Part shown: piece by piece, positions 47,700 to 59,900 of the stretch
Numbering within the stretch: position 1 is the stretch's first letter
How the letters are laid out: the number at the start of each line of letters is the position of its first letter
Assembly (NCBI GenBank): GCA_029465975.1
Contig: CM055737.1
Coordinates: forward strand, 20,051,502 to 20,115,501
Direction: 5' to 3'
Source of the DNA: Dallia pectoralis
Lineage: Eukaryota; Chordata; Actinopteri; Esociformes; Umbridae
DNA: 64,000 bases
The notes under the pieces: generated by a model
The model's database searches: none
Seen by the model: the letters and a program-made list of their open reading frames with translations, nothing else
What the model was told of the DNA's origin: nothing
Position numbers and translations under genes: made by a program

Positions 47700-49467
47700 A
47701 TTTTGTTATTTTCTTGGCGGGAAGAAACAATCAATCAAAAAGTTAATTATGCAGTGAAGAAATCAATAAGAGCTGTAATTTCAACTTTTCTAATAGCTTA
47801 CGGCCACACCACCCTGAAAACGCCCGATCTCGTCTGATCTCGGAAGCCAAACAGGGTCGGGCTTGGTTAGTACTTGGATGGGAGACCGCCTAGGAATATC
47901 TAGTGTTGTAAGCATTTTGTTATTTTCATGGCGGGAAGAAACAATCAATCAAAAAGTTAATTATGCAGTGAAGAAATCAATAAGAGCTGTAATTTCAACT
48001 TTTCTAATAGCTTACGGCCACACCACCCTGAAAACGCCTCGATCTCGGAAGCCAAACAGGGTCGGGCTTGGTTAGTACTTGGATGGGAGACCGCCTAGGA
48101 ATATCTAGTGTTGTAAGCATTTTGTTATTTTCATGGCGGGAAGAAACAATCAATCAAAAAGTTAATTATGCAGTGAAGAAATCAATAAGAGCTGTAATTT
48201 CAACTTTTCTAATAGCTTACGGCCACACCACCCTGAAAACGCCCGATCTCGTCTGATCTCGGAAGCCAAGCAGGGTCGGGCTTGGTTAGTACTTGGATGG
48301 GAGACCGCCTAGGAATATCTAGTGTTGTAAGCATTTTGTTATTTTCTTGGCGGGAAGAAACAATCAATCAAAAAGTTAATTATGCAGTGAAGAAATCAAT
48401 AACAGCTGTATTTTCAAATGTTCTAATACCCTACGGCCACACCACCCTGAAAACGCCTGATCTCGGAAACCAAACAGGGTCGGGCTTGGTTAGTACTTGG
48501 ATGGGAGACCGCCTGGTAATATCTAGTGTTGTAAGCATTTTGTTATTTTCATGGCGGGAAGAAACAATCAATCAAAAAGTTAATTATGCAGTGAAGAAAT
48601 CAATAAGAGCTGTAATTTCAACTTTTCTAATAGCTTACGGCCACACCACCCTGAAAACGCCCGATCTCGTCTGATCTCGGAAGCCAAGCAGGGTCGGGCT
48701 TGGTTAGTACTTGGATGGGAGACCGCCTAGGAATATCTAGTGTTGTAAGCATTTTGTTATTTTCTTGGCGGGAAGAAACAATCAATCAAAAAGTTAATTA
48801 TGCAGTGAAGAAATCAATAAGAGCTGTATTTTCAAATGTTCTAATACCCTACGGCCACACCACCCTGAAAACGCCCGATCTCGGAAGCCAAACAGGGTCG
48901 GGCTTGGTTAGTACTTGGATGGGAGACCGCCTGGGAATATCTAGTGTTGTAAGCATTTTGTTATTTTCTTGGCGGGAAGAAACAATCAATCAAAAAGTTA
49001 ATTATGCAGTGAAGAAATCAATAAGAGCTGTAATTTCAACTTTTCTAATAGCTTACGGCCACACCACCCTGAAAACGCCCGATCTCGTCTGATCTCGGAA
49101 GCCAAGCAGGGTCGGGCTTGGTTAGTACTTGGATGGGAGACCGCCTAGGAATATCTAGTGTTGTAAGCATTTTGTTATTTTCCTGGCGGGAAGGAACAAA
49201 CAATTAAAAAGTTAATTATGCAGTGAAGAAAACAATAAGAGCTGTAATTTCAACTTTCTAATAGCTTACGGCCACACCACCCTGAAAACGCCCGATCTCG
49301 GAAGCCAAACAGGGTCGGGCTTGGTTAGTACTTGGATGGGAGACCGCCTAGGAATATCTAGTGTTGTAAGCATTTTGTTATTTTCATGGCGGGAAGAAAC
49401 AATCAATCAAAAAGTTAATTATGCAGTGAAGAAATCAATAAGAGCTGTAATTTCAACTTTTCTAATA

Positions 49468-49585
49468 GCTTACGGCCACACCACCCTGAAAACGCCCGAT
49501 CTCGTCTGATCTCGGAAGCCAAGCAGGGTCGGGCTTGGTTAGTACTTGGATGGGAGACCGCCTAGGAATATCTAGTGTTGTAAGC
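49468..49585 (+). rRNA. 5S ribosomal RNA gene, full length
   Basis: Complete gene between two 10-nt-deleted genes (49264 and 49682). All box elements and the T4 terminator are as in the array consensus. Confidence 0.85.
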
Positions 49586-50466
49586 ATTTTGTTATTTTCT
49601 TGGCGGGAAGAAACAATCAATCAAAAAGTTAATTATGCAGTGAAGAAATCAATAAGAGCTGTATTTTCAAATGTTCTAATACCCTACGGCCACACCACCC
49701 TGAAAACGCCTGATCTCGGAAACCAAACAGGGTCGGGCTTGGTTAGTACTTGGATGGGAGACCGCCTAGTAATATCTAGTGTTGTAAGCATTTTGTTATT
49801 TTCATGGCGGGAAGAAACAATCAATCAAAAAGTTAATTATGCAGTGAAGAAATCAATAAGAGCTGTAATTTCAACTTTTCTAATAGCTTACGGCCACACC
49901 ACCCTGAAAACGCCCGATCTCGTCTGATCTCGGAAGCCAAGCAGGGTCGGGCTTGGTTAGTACTTGGATGGGAGACCGCCTAGGAATATCTAGTGTTGTA
50001 AGCATTTTGTTATTTTCTTGGCGGGAAGAAACAATCAATCAAAAAGTTAATTATGCAGTGAAGAAATCAATAACAGCTGTATTTTCAAATGTTCTAATAC
50101 CCTACGGCCACACCACCCTGAAAACGCCTGATCTCGGAAACCAAACAGGGTCGGGCTTGGTTAGTACTTGGATGGGAGACCGCCTAGGGAATATCTAGTG
50201 TTGTAAGCATTTTGTTATTTTCTTGGCGGGAAGAAACAATCAATCAAAAGTTAATTATGCAGTGAAGAAATCAATAAGAGCTGTAATTTCAACTTTTCTA
50301 ATAGCTTACGGCCACACCACCCTGAAAACGCCCGATCTCGTCTGATCTCGGAAGCCAAGCAGGGTCGGGCTTGGTTAGTACTTGGATGGGAGACCGCCTA
50401 GGAATATCTAGTGTTGTAAGCATTTTGTTATTTTCTTGGCGGGAAGAAACAATCAATCAAAAGTTA

Positions 50467-50966
50467 NNNNNNNNNNNNNNNNNNNNNNNNNNNNNNNNNN
50501 NNNNNNNNNNNNNNNNNNNNNNNNNNNNNNNNNNNNNNNNNNNNNNNNNNNNNNNNNNNNNNNNNNNNNNNNNNNNNNNNNNNNNNNNNNNNNNNNNNNN
50601 NNNNNNNNNNNNNNNNNNNNNNNNNNNNNNNNNNNNNNNNNNNNNNNNNNNNNNNNNNNNNNNNNNNNNNNNNNNNNNNNNNNNNNNNNNNNNNNNNNNN
50701 NNNNNNNNNNNNNNNNNNNNNNNNNNNNNNNNNNNNNNNNNNNNNNNNNNNNNNNNNNNNNNNNNNNNNNNNNNNNNNNNNNNNNNNNNNNNNNNNNNNN
50801 NNNNNNNNNNNNNNNNNNNNNNNNNNNNNNNNNNNNNNNNNNNNNNNNNNNNNNNNNNNNNNNNNNNNNNNNNNNNNNNNNNNNNNNNNNNNNNNNNNNN
50901 NNNNNNNNNNNNNNNNNNNNNNNNNNNNNNNNNNNNNNNNNNNNNNNNNNNNNNNNNNNNNNNNNN
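50467..50966. other. Assembly gap of exactly 500 N
   Basis: Placeholder-sized gap inside the array. Array orientation is the same on both sides, unlike the gap at 4068. The true number of missing units is unknown. Confidence 0.99.
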
Positions 50967-53900
50967 AAGAAACAAACAATCAAAAAATGTATTATGCAGT
51001 GAAGAAATCAATAAGAGCTGTAATTTCAACTTTTCTAATAGCTTACGGCCACAACACCCTGAAAACGCCCGATCTCGGAAGCCAAACAGGGTCGGGCTTG
51101 GTTAGTACTTGGATGGGAGACCGCCTAGTAATATCTAGTGTTGTAAGCATTTCGTTATTTTCATGGCGGGAAGAAACAATCAATCAAAAAGTTAATTATG
51201 CAGTGAAGAAATCAATAACAGCTTTATTTTCAAATGTTCTAATACCCTACGGCCACACCACCCTGAAAACGCCTGATCTCGGAAACCAAACCGGGTCGGG
51301 CTTGGTTAGTACTTGGATTGGAGACCGCCTGGAAATATCTAGTGTTGTAAGCATTTTGTTATTTTCTTGGCGGGAAGAAACAAACAATCAAAAAATTAAT
51401 TATGCAGTGAAGAAATCAATAACAGCTGTAATTTCAACTCTTCTAATAGCTTACGGCCACACCACCCTGAAAACGCCCGATCTCGGAAGCCAAACAGGGT
51501 CGGGCTTGGTTAGTACTTGGATGGGAGACCGCCTAGTAATATCTAGTGTTGTAAGCATTTCGTTATTTTCATGGCGGGAAGAAATAATCAATCAAAAAGT
51601 TAATTATGCAGTGAAGAAATCAATAAGAGCTGTAATTTCAACTTTTCTAATAGCTTACGGCCACACCACCCTGAAAACGCCCGATCTCGTCTGATCTCGG
51701 AAGCCAAGCAGGGTTGGGCTTGGTTAGTACTTGGATGGGAGACCGCCTAGGAATATCTAGTGTTGTAAGCATTTTGTTATTTTCTTGGGGGAAGAAACAA
51801 ACAATCAAAAAATTAATTATGCAGTGAAGAAATCAATAAGAGCTGTAATTTCAACTTTTCTAATAGCTTACGGCCACAACACCCTGAAAACGCCCGATCT
51901 CGGAAGCCAAACAGGGTCGGGCTTGGTTAGTACTTGGATGGGAGACCGCCTAGTAATATCTAGTGTTGTAAGCATTTCGTTATTTTCATGGCGGGAAGAA
52001 ACAATCAATCAAAAAGTTAATTATGCAGTGAAGAAATCAATAACAGCTTTATTTTCAAATGTTCTAATACCCTACGGCCACACCACCCTGAAAACGCCTG
52101 ATCTCGGAAACCAAACCGGGTCGGGCTTGGTTAGTACTTGGATGGGAGACCGCCTGGAAATATCTAGTGTTGTAAGCATTTTGTTATTTTCTTGGCGGGA
52201 AGAAACAATCAATCAAAAAGTTAATTATGCAGTGAAGAAATCAATAAGAGCTGTAATTTCAACTTTTCTAATAGCTTACGGCCACACCACCCTGAAAACG
52301 CCCGATCTCGTCTGATCTCGGAAGCCAAGCAGGGTTGGGCTTGGTTAGTACTTGGATGGGAGACCGCCTAGGAATATCTAGTGTTGTAAGCATTTTGTTA
52401 TTTTCATGGCGGGAAGAAACAATCAATCAAAAAGTGAATTATGCAGTGAAGAAATCAATAAGAGCTGTAATTTCAACTTGTCTAATAGCTTACGGCCACA
52501 CTACCCTGAAAACGCCCGATCTCGTCTGATCTCGGAAGCCAAGCAGGGTTGGGCTTGGTTAGTACTTGGATGGGAGACCGCCTAGAAATATCTAGTGTTG
52601 TAAGCATTTTGTTATTTTCTTGGCGGGAAGAAACAATCAATCAAAAAGTTAATTATGCAGTGAAGAAATCAATAAGAGCTGTAATTTCAACTTTTCTAAT
52701 AGCTTACGGCCACACCACCCTGAAAACGCCCGATCTCGTCTGATCTCGGAAGCCAAGCAGGGTTGGGCTTGGTTAGTACTTGGATGGGAGACCGCCTAGG
52801 AATATCTAGTGTTGTAAGCATTTTGTTATTTTCTTGGGGAAGAAACAAACAATCAAAAAATTAATTATGCTGTGAAGAAATCAATAAGAGCTGTAATTTC
52901 AACTTTTCTAATAGCTTACGGCCACAACACCCTGAAAACGCCCGATCTCGGAAGCCAAACAAGGTCGGGCTTGGTTAGTACTTGGATGGGAGACCGCCTA
53001 GTAATATCTAGTGTTGTAAGCATTTCGTTATTTTCATGGCGGGAAGAAACAATCAATCAAAAAGTTAATTATGCAGTGAAGAAATCAATAACAGCTTTAT
53101 TTTCAAATGTTCTAATACCCTACGGCCACACCACCCTGAAAACGCCTGATCTCGGAAACCAAACAGGGTCGGGCTTGGTTAGTACTTGGATGGGAGACCG
53201 CCTAGTAAAATCTAGTGTTGTAAGCATTTTGTTATTTTCATGGCGGGAAGAAACAATCAATCAAAAAGTTAATTATGCAGTGAAGAAATCAATAAGAGCT
53301 GTAATTTCAACTTTTCTAATAGCTTACGGCCACAACACCCTGAAAACGCCCGATCTCGGAAGCCAAACAGGGTCGGGCTTGGTTAGTACTTGGATGGGAG
53401 ACCGCCTAGTAATATCTAGTGTTGTAAGCATTTCGTTATTTTCATGGCGGGAAGAAACAATCAATCAAAAAGTTAATTATGCAGTGAAGAAATCAATAAC
53501 AGCTTTATTTTCAAATGTTCTAATACCCTACGGCCACACCACCCTGAAAACGCCTGATCTCGGAAACCAAACCGGGTCGGGCTTGGTTAGTACTTGGATG
53601 GGAGACCGCCTGGAAATATCTAGTGTTGTAAGCATTTTGTTATTTTCTTGGCGGGAAGAAACAATCAATCAAAAAGTTAATTATGCAGTGAAGAAATCAA
53701 TAAGAGCTGTAATTTCAACTTTTCTAATAGCTTACGGCCACACCACCCTGAAAACGCCCGATCTCGTCTGACTCTCGGAAGCCAAGCAGGGTTGGGCTTG
53801 GTTAGTACTTGGATGGGAGACCGCCTAGGAATATCTTGTGTTGTAAGCATTTTGTTATTTTCATGGCGGGAAGAAACAATCAATCAAAAAGTGAATTATG

Positions 53901-56900
53901 CAGTGAAGAAATCAATAAGAGCTGTAATTTCAACTTGTCTAATAGCTTACGGCCACACTACCCTGAAAACGCCCGATCTCGTCTGATCTCGGAAGCCAAG
54001 CAGGGTTGGGCTTGGTTAGTACTTGGATGGGAGACCGCCTGGAAATATCTAGTGTTGTAAGCATTTTGTTATTTTCTTGGCGGGAAGAAACAATCAATCA
54101 AAAAGTTAATTATGCAGTGAAGAAATCAATAAGAGCTGTAATATCAACTTTTCTAATAGCTTACGGCCACACCACCCTGAAAACGCCCGATCTCGGAAGC
54201 CAAACATGGTCGGGCTTGGTTAGTACTTGGATGGGAGACCGCCTAGTAATATCTAGTGTTGTAAGCATTTCGTTATTTTCATGGCGGGAAGAAACAATCA
54301 ATCAAAAAGTTAATTATGCAGTGAAGAAATCAATAACAGCTTTATTTTCAAATGTTCTAATACCCTACGGCCACACCACCCTGAAAACGCCTGATCTCGG
54401 AAACCAAACCGGGTCGGGCTTGGTTAGTACTTGGATGGGAGACCGCCTGGAAATATCTAGTGTTGTAAGCATTTTGTTATTTTCTTGGTGGGAAGAAACA
54501 ATCAATCAAAAAGTTAATTATGCAGTGAAGAAATCAATAAGAGCTGTAATTTCAACTTTTCTAATAGCTTACGGCCACACCACCCTGAAAACGCCCGATC
54601 TCGTCTGACTCTCGGAAGCCAAGCAGGGTTGGGCTTGGTTAGTACTTGGATGGGAGACCGCCTAGGAATATCTAGTGTTGTAAGCATTTTGTTATTTTCA
54701 TGGCGGGAAGAAACAATCAATCAAAAAGTGAATTATGCAGTGAAGAAATCAATAAGAGCTGTAATTTCAACTTGTCTAATAGCTTACGGCCACACTACCC
54801 TGAAAACGCCCGATCTCGTCTGATCTCGGAAGCCAAGCAGGGTTGGGCTTGGTTAGTACTTGGATGGGAGACCGCCTGGAAATATCTAGTGTTGTAAGCA
54901 TTTTGTTATTTTCTTGGCGGGAAGAAACAATCAATCAAAAAGTTAATTATGCAGTGAAGAAATCAATAAGAGCTGTAATATCAACTTTTCTAATAGCTTA
55001 CGGCCACACCACCCTGAAAACGCCCGATCTCGGAAGCCAAACATGGTCGGGCTTGGTTAGTACTTGGATGGGAGACCGCCTAGTAATATCTAGTGTTGTA
55101 AGCATTTCGTTATTTTCATGGCGGGAAGAAACAATCAATCAAAAAGTTAATTATGCAGTGAAGAAATCAATAACAGCTTTATTTTCAAATGTTCTAATAC
55201 CCTACGGCCACACCACCCTGAAAACGCCTGATCTCGGAAACCAAACAGGGTCGGGCTTGGTTAGTACTTGGATGGGAGACCGCCTAGTAATATCTAGTGT
55301 TGTAAGCATTTTGTTATTTTCATGGCGGGAAGAAACAATCAATCAAAAAGTTAATTATGCAGTGAAGAAATCAATAAGAGCTGTAATTTCAACTTTTCTA
55401 ATAGCTTACGGCCACAACACCCTGAAAACGCCCGATCTCGGAAGCCAAACAGGGTCGGGCTTGGTTAGTACTTGGATGGGAGACCGCCTAGTAATATCTA
55501 GTGTTGTAAGCATTTCGTTATTTTCATGGCGGGAAGAAACAATCAATCAAAAAGTTAATTATGCAGTGAAGAAATCAATAACAGCTTTATTTTCAAATGT
55601 TCTAATACCCTACGGCCACACCACCCTGAAAACGCCTGATCTCGGAAACCAAACCGGGTCGGGCTTGGTTAGTACTTGGATTGGAGACCGCCTGGAAATA
55701 TCTAGTGTTGTAAGCATTTTGTTATTTTCTTGGCGGGAAGAAACAAACAATCAAAAAATTAATTATGCAGTGAAGAAATCAATAACAGCTGTAATTTCAA
55801 CTCTTCTAATAGCTTACGGCCACACCACCCTGAAAACGCCCGATCTCGGAAGCCAAACAGGGTCGGGCTTGGTTAGTACTTGGATGGGAGACCGCCTAGT
55901 AATATCTAGTGTTGTAAGCATTTCGTTATTTTCATGGCGGGAAGAAATAATCAATCAAAAAGTTAATTATGCAGTGAAGAAATCAATAAGAGCTGTAATT
56001 TCAACTTTTCTAATAGCTTACGGCCACACCACCCTGAAAACGCCCGATCTCGTAAGCCAAGCAGGGTCGGGCTTGGTTAGTACTTGGATGGGAGACCGCC
56101 AAGGAATATCTAGTGTTGTAAGCATTTTGTTATTTTCTTGGCGGGAAGAAACAATCAATCAAAAAGTTAATTATGCAGTGAAGAAATCAATAACAGCTGT
56201 ATTTTCAAATGTTCTAATACCCTACGGCCACACCACCCTGAAAACGCCTGATCTCGGAAACCAAACAGGGTCGGGCTTGGTTAGTACTTGGATGGGAGAC
56301 CGCCTGGGAATATCTAGTGTTGTAAGCATTTCGTTATTTTCATGGCGGGAAGAAACAATCAATCATAAAGTTAATTATGCAGTGAAGAACTCAATAAGAG
56401 CTGTAATTTCAACTTTTCTAATAGCTTACGGCCACACCACCCTGAAAACGCCCGATCTCGTCTGATCTCGGAAGCCAAGCAGGGTTGGGCTTGGTTAGTA
56501 CTTGGATGGGAGACCGCCTAGGAATATCTAGTGTTGTAAGCATTTTGTTATTTTCATGGCGGGAAGAAACAATCAATCAAAAAGTTAATTATGCAGTGGA
56601 GAAATCAATAAGAGCTGTAATTTCAACTTGGCTTATCGCTTACGTCCACACCACCCTGAAATCGCCCGATCTTGGAAGCCAAACATGGTCGGGCTTGGTT
56701 AGTACTTGGATGGGAGACCGCCTAGGAATATCTAGTGTTGTAAGCATTTTGTTATTTTCTTGGCGGGAAGAAACAATCAATCAAAAAGTTAATTATGCAG
56801 TGAAGAAATCAATAACAGCTGTATTTTCAAATGTTCTAATACCCTACGGCCACACCACCCTGAAAACGCCTGATCTCGGAAACCAAACCGGGTCGGGCTT

Positions 56901-59900
56901 GGTTAGTACTTGGATGGGAGACCGCCTAGTAATATCTAGTGTTGTAAGCATTTCGGTATTTTCATGGCGGGAAGAAACAATCAATCCAAAAGTCAATTAT
57001 GCAGTGAAGAAATCAATAACAGCTTTATTTTCAAATGTTCTAATACCCTACGGCCACACCACCCTGAAAACGCCTGATCTCAGAAACCAAACAGGGTCGG
57101 GCTTGGTTAGTACTTGGATGGGAGACCGCCTAGTAATATCTAGTGTTGTAAGCATTTTGTTATTTTCATGGCGGGAAGAAACAATCAATCAAAAAGTTAA
57201 TTATGCAGTGAAGATATCAATAAGAGCTGTAATTTCAACTTTTCTAATAGCTTACGGCCACACCACCCTGAAAACGCCCGATCTCGTCTGATCTCGGAAG
57301 CCAAGCAGGGTCGTGCTTGGTTAGTACTTGGATGGGAGACCGCCTAGGAATATCTAGTGTTGTAAGCATTTTGTTATTTTCTTGGCGGGAAGAAACAATC
57401 AATCAAAAAGTTAATTATGCAGTGAAGACATCAATAACAGCTGTATTTTCAAATGTTCTAATACCCTACGGCCACACCACCCTGAAAACGCCTGATCTCG
57501 GAAACCAAACCGGGTCGGGCTTGGTTAGTACTTGGATGGGAGACCGCCTGGAAATATCTAGTGTTGTAAGCATTTTGTTATTTTCTTGGCGGGAAGAAAC
57601 AAACAATCAAAAAGTTAATTATGCAGTGAAGAAATCAATAAGAGCTGTAATTTCAACTTTGCTAATAGCTTACGGCCACACCACCCTGAAAACGCCCGAT
57701 CTCGTCTGATCTCGGAAGCCAAGCAGGGTCGGGCTTGGTTAGTACTTGGATGGGAAACCGCCTAGGAATATCTAGTGTTGTAAGCATTTTGTTATTTTCT
57801 TGGCGGGAAGAAACAATCAATCAAAAAGTTAATTATGCAGTGAAGAAATCAATAACAGCTGTATTTTCAAATGTTCTAATACCCTACGGCCACACCACCC
57901 TGAAAACGCCTGATCTCGGAAACCAAACAGGGTCGGGCTTGGTTAGTACTTGGATGGGAGACCGCCTAGGAATATCTAGTGTTGTAAGCATTTTGTTATT
58001 TTCTTGGCGGGAAGAAACAATCAATCAAAAAGTTAATTATGCAGTGAAGAAATCAATAACAGCTGTATTTTCAAATGTTCTAATACCCTACGGCCACACC
58101 ACCCTGAAAATGCCTGATCTCGGAAACCAAACAGGGTCGGGCTTGGTTAGTACTTGGATGGGAGACCAGCTGGGAATATCTAGTGTTGTAAGCATTTTGT
58201 TATTTTCTTGGCGGGAAGAAACAAACAATCAAAAAGTTAATTATGCAGTGAAGAAATCAATAAGAGCTGTAATTTCAACTTTTCTAATAGCTTACGGCCA
58301 CAACACCCGATCTCGGAAGCCAAACAGGGTCGGGCTTGGTTAGTACTTGGATGGGAGACCGCCTAGGAATATCTAGTGTTGTAAGCATTTTGTTATTTTC
58401 ATGGCGGGAAGAAACAATCAATCAAAAAGTTAATTATGCAGTGAAGAAATCAATAAGAGCTGTAATTTCAACTTGTCTTATAGCTTACGGCCACACCACC
58501 CTGAAATCGCCCGATCTTGGAAGCCAAACATGGTCGGGCTTGGTTAGTACTTGGATGGGAGACCGCCTAGGAATATCTAGTGTTGTAAGCATTTTGTTAT
58601 TTTCTTGGCGGGAAGAAACAATCAATCAAAAAGTTAATTATTCAGTGAAGAAATCAATAACAGCTGTATTTTCAAATGTTCTAATAGCCTACGGCCACAC
58701 CACCCTGAAAACGCCTGATCTCGGAAAACCAAACAGGGTCGGGCTTGGTTAGTACTTGGATGGGAGACCGCCTGGAAATATCTAGTGTTGTAAGCATTTT
58801 GTTATTTTCTTGGCGGGAAGAAACAAACAATCAAAAAGTTAATTATGCAGTGAAGAAATCAATAAGAGCTGTAATTTCAACTTTTCTAATAGCTTACGGC
58901 CACACCACCCTGAAACGCCCGATCTCGTCTGATCTCGAAAGCCAAGCAGGGTTGGGCTTGGGTTAGTACTTGGATGGGAGACCGCCTAGGAATATCTAGT
59001 GTTGTAAGCATTTTGTTATTTTCATGGCGGGAAGAAACAATCAATCAAAAAGTTAATTATGCAGTGAAGAAATCAATAAGAGCTGTAATTTCAACTTGTC
59101 TAATAGCTTACGGCCACACCACCCTGAAAACGCCCGATCTCGGAAGCCAAACAGGGTCGGGCTTGGTTAGTACTTGGATGGGAGACCGCCTAGGAATATC
59201 TAGTGTTGTAAGCATTTTGTTATTTTCTTGGCGGGAAGAAACAATCAATCAAAAAGTTAATTATGCAGTGAAGAAATCAATAACAGCTGTAATTTCAAAT
59301 GTTCTAATAGCTTACGGCCACACCACCCTGAAAACGCCTGATCTCGGAAACCAAACAGGGTCGGGCTTGGTTAGTACTTGGATGGGAGACCGCCTAGGAA
59401 TATCTAGTGTTGTAAGCATTTTGTTATTTTCATGGCGGGAAGAAACAATCAATCAAAAAGTTAATTATGCAGTGGAGAAATCAATAAGAGCTGTAATTTC
59501 AACTTGTCTTATCGCTTACGGCCACACCACCCTGAAATCGCCCGATCTTGGAAGCCAAACATGGTCGGGCTTGGTTAGTACTTGGATGGGAGACCGCCTA
59601 GGAATATATAGTGTTGTAAGCATTTTGTTATTTTCTTGGCGGGAAGAAACAATCAATCAAAAAGTTAATTATTCAGTGAAGAAATCAATAACAGCTGTAT
59701 TTTCAAATGTTCTAATAGCCTACGGCCACACCACCCTGAAAACGCCTGATCTCGGAAAACCAAACAGGGTCGGGCTTGGTTAGTACTTGGATGGGAGACC
59801 GCCTGGAAATATCTAGTGTTGTAAGCATTTTGTTATTTTCTTGGCGGGAAGAAACAAACAATCAAAAAGTTAATTATGCAGTGAAGAAATCAATAAGAGC

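Larger units (their letters stand above)
27137..50466 (+). repeat. 5S rDNA tandem array, block C (plus strand)
   Basis: About 111 units. Full-length or nearly full-length starts: 27546, 28372, 28586, 28800, 29218, 29636, 30043, 30461, 30881, 31288, 31706, 33756, 33968, 35601, 35816, 36502, 36920, 37338, 37961, 38175, 38800, 39014, 39228, 39442, 39860, 40278, 40492, 41114, 41328, 41540, 41753, 42171, 42997, 43415, 43833, 44659, 45077, 45484, 45902, 46320, 46738, 47156, 47369, 47582, 47796, 48215, 48633, 49051, 49468, 49886, 50304. The other starts lack ~10 nt or are otherwise altered: 27331, 27760, 27964, 28168, 29014, 29432, 29850, 30257, 30675, 31095, 31502, 31920, 32124, 32328, 32532, 32729, 32933, 33144, 33348, 33552, 34182, 34386, 34590, 34794, 34998, 35193, 35397, 36030, 36301, 36716, 37134, 37552, 37756, 38389, 38593, 39656, 40074, 40706, 40910, 41967, 42385, 42589, 42793, 43211, 43629, 44047, 44251, 44455, 44873, 45291, 45698, 46116, 46534, 46952, 48010, 48429, 48847, 49264, 49682, 50100. 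No unrelated gene is visible. Confidence 0.95.

Noticed and set aside
4568..50466. Regular repeats with unique spacing considered as a CRISPR-like array or satellite
   Set aside because: Both parts of the 214-bp unit are repeated; there are no unique spacers. The conserved part is plainly a 5S gene with a Pol III promoter.
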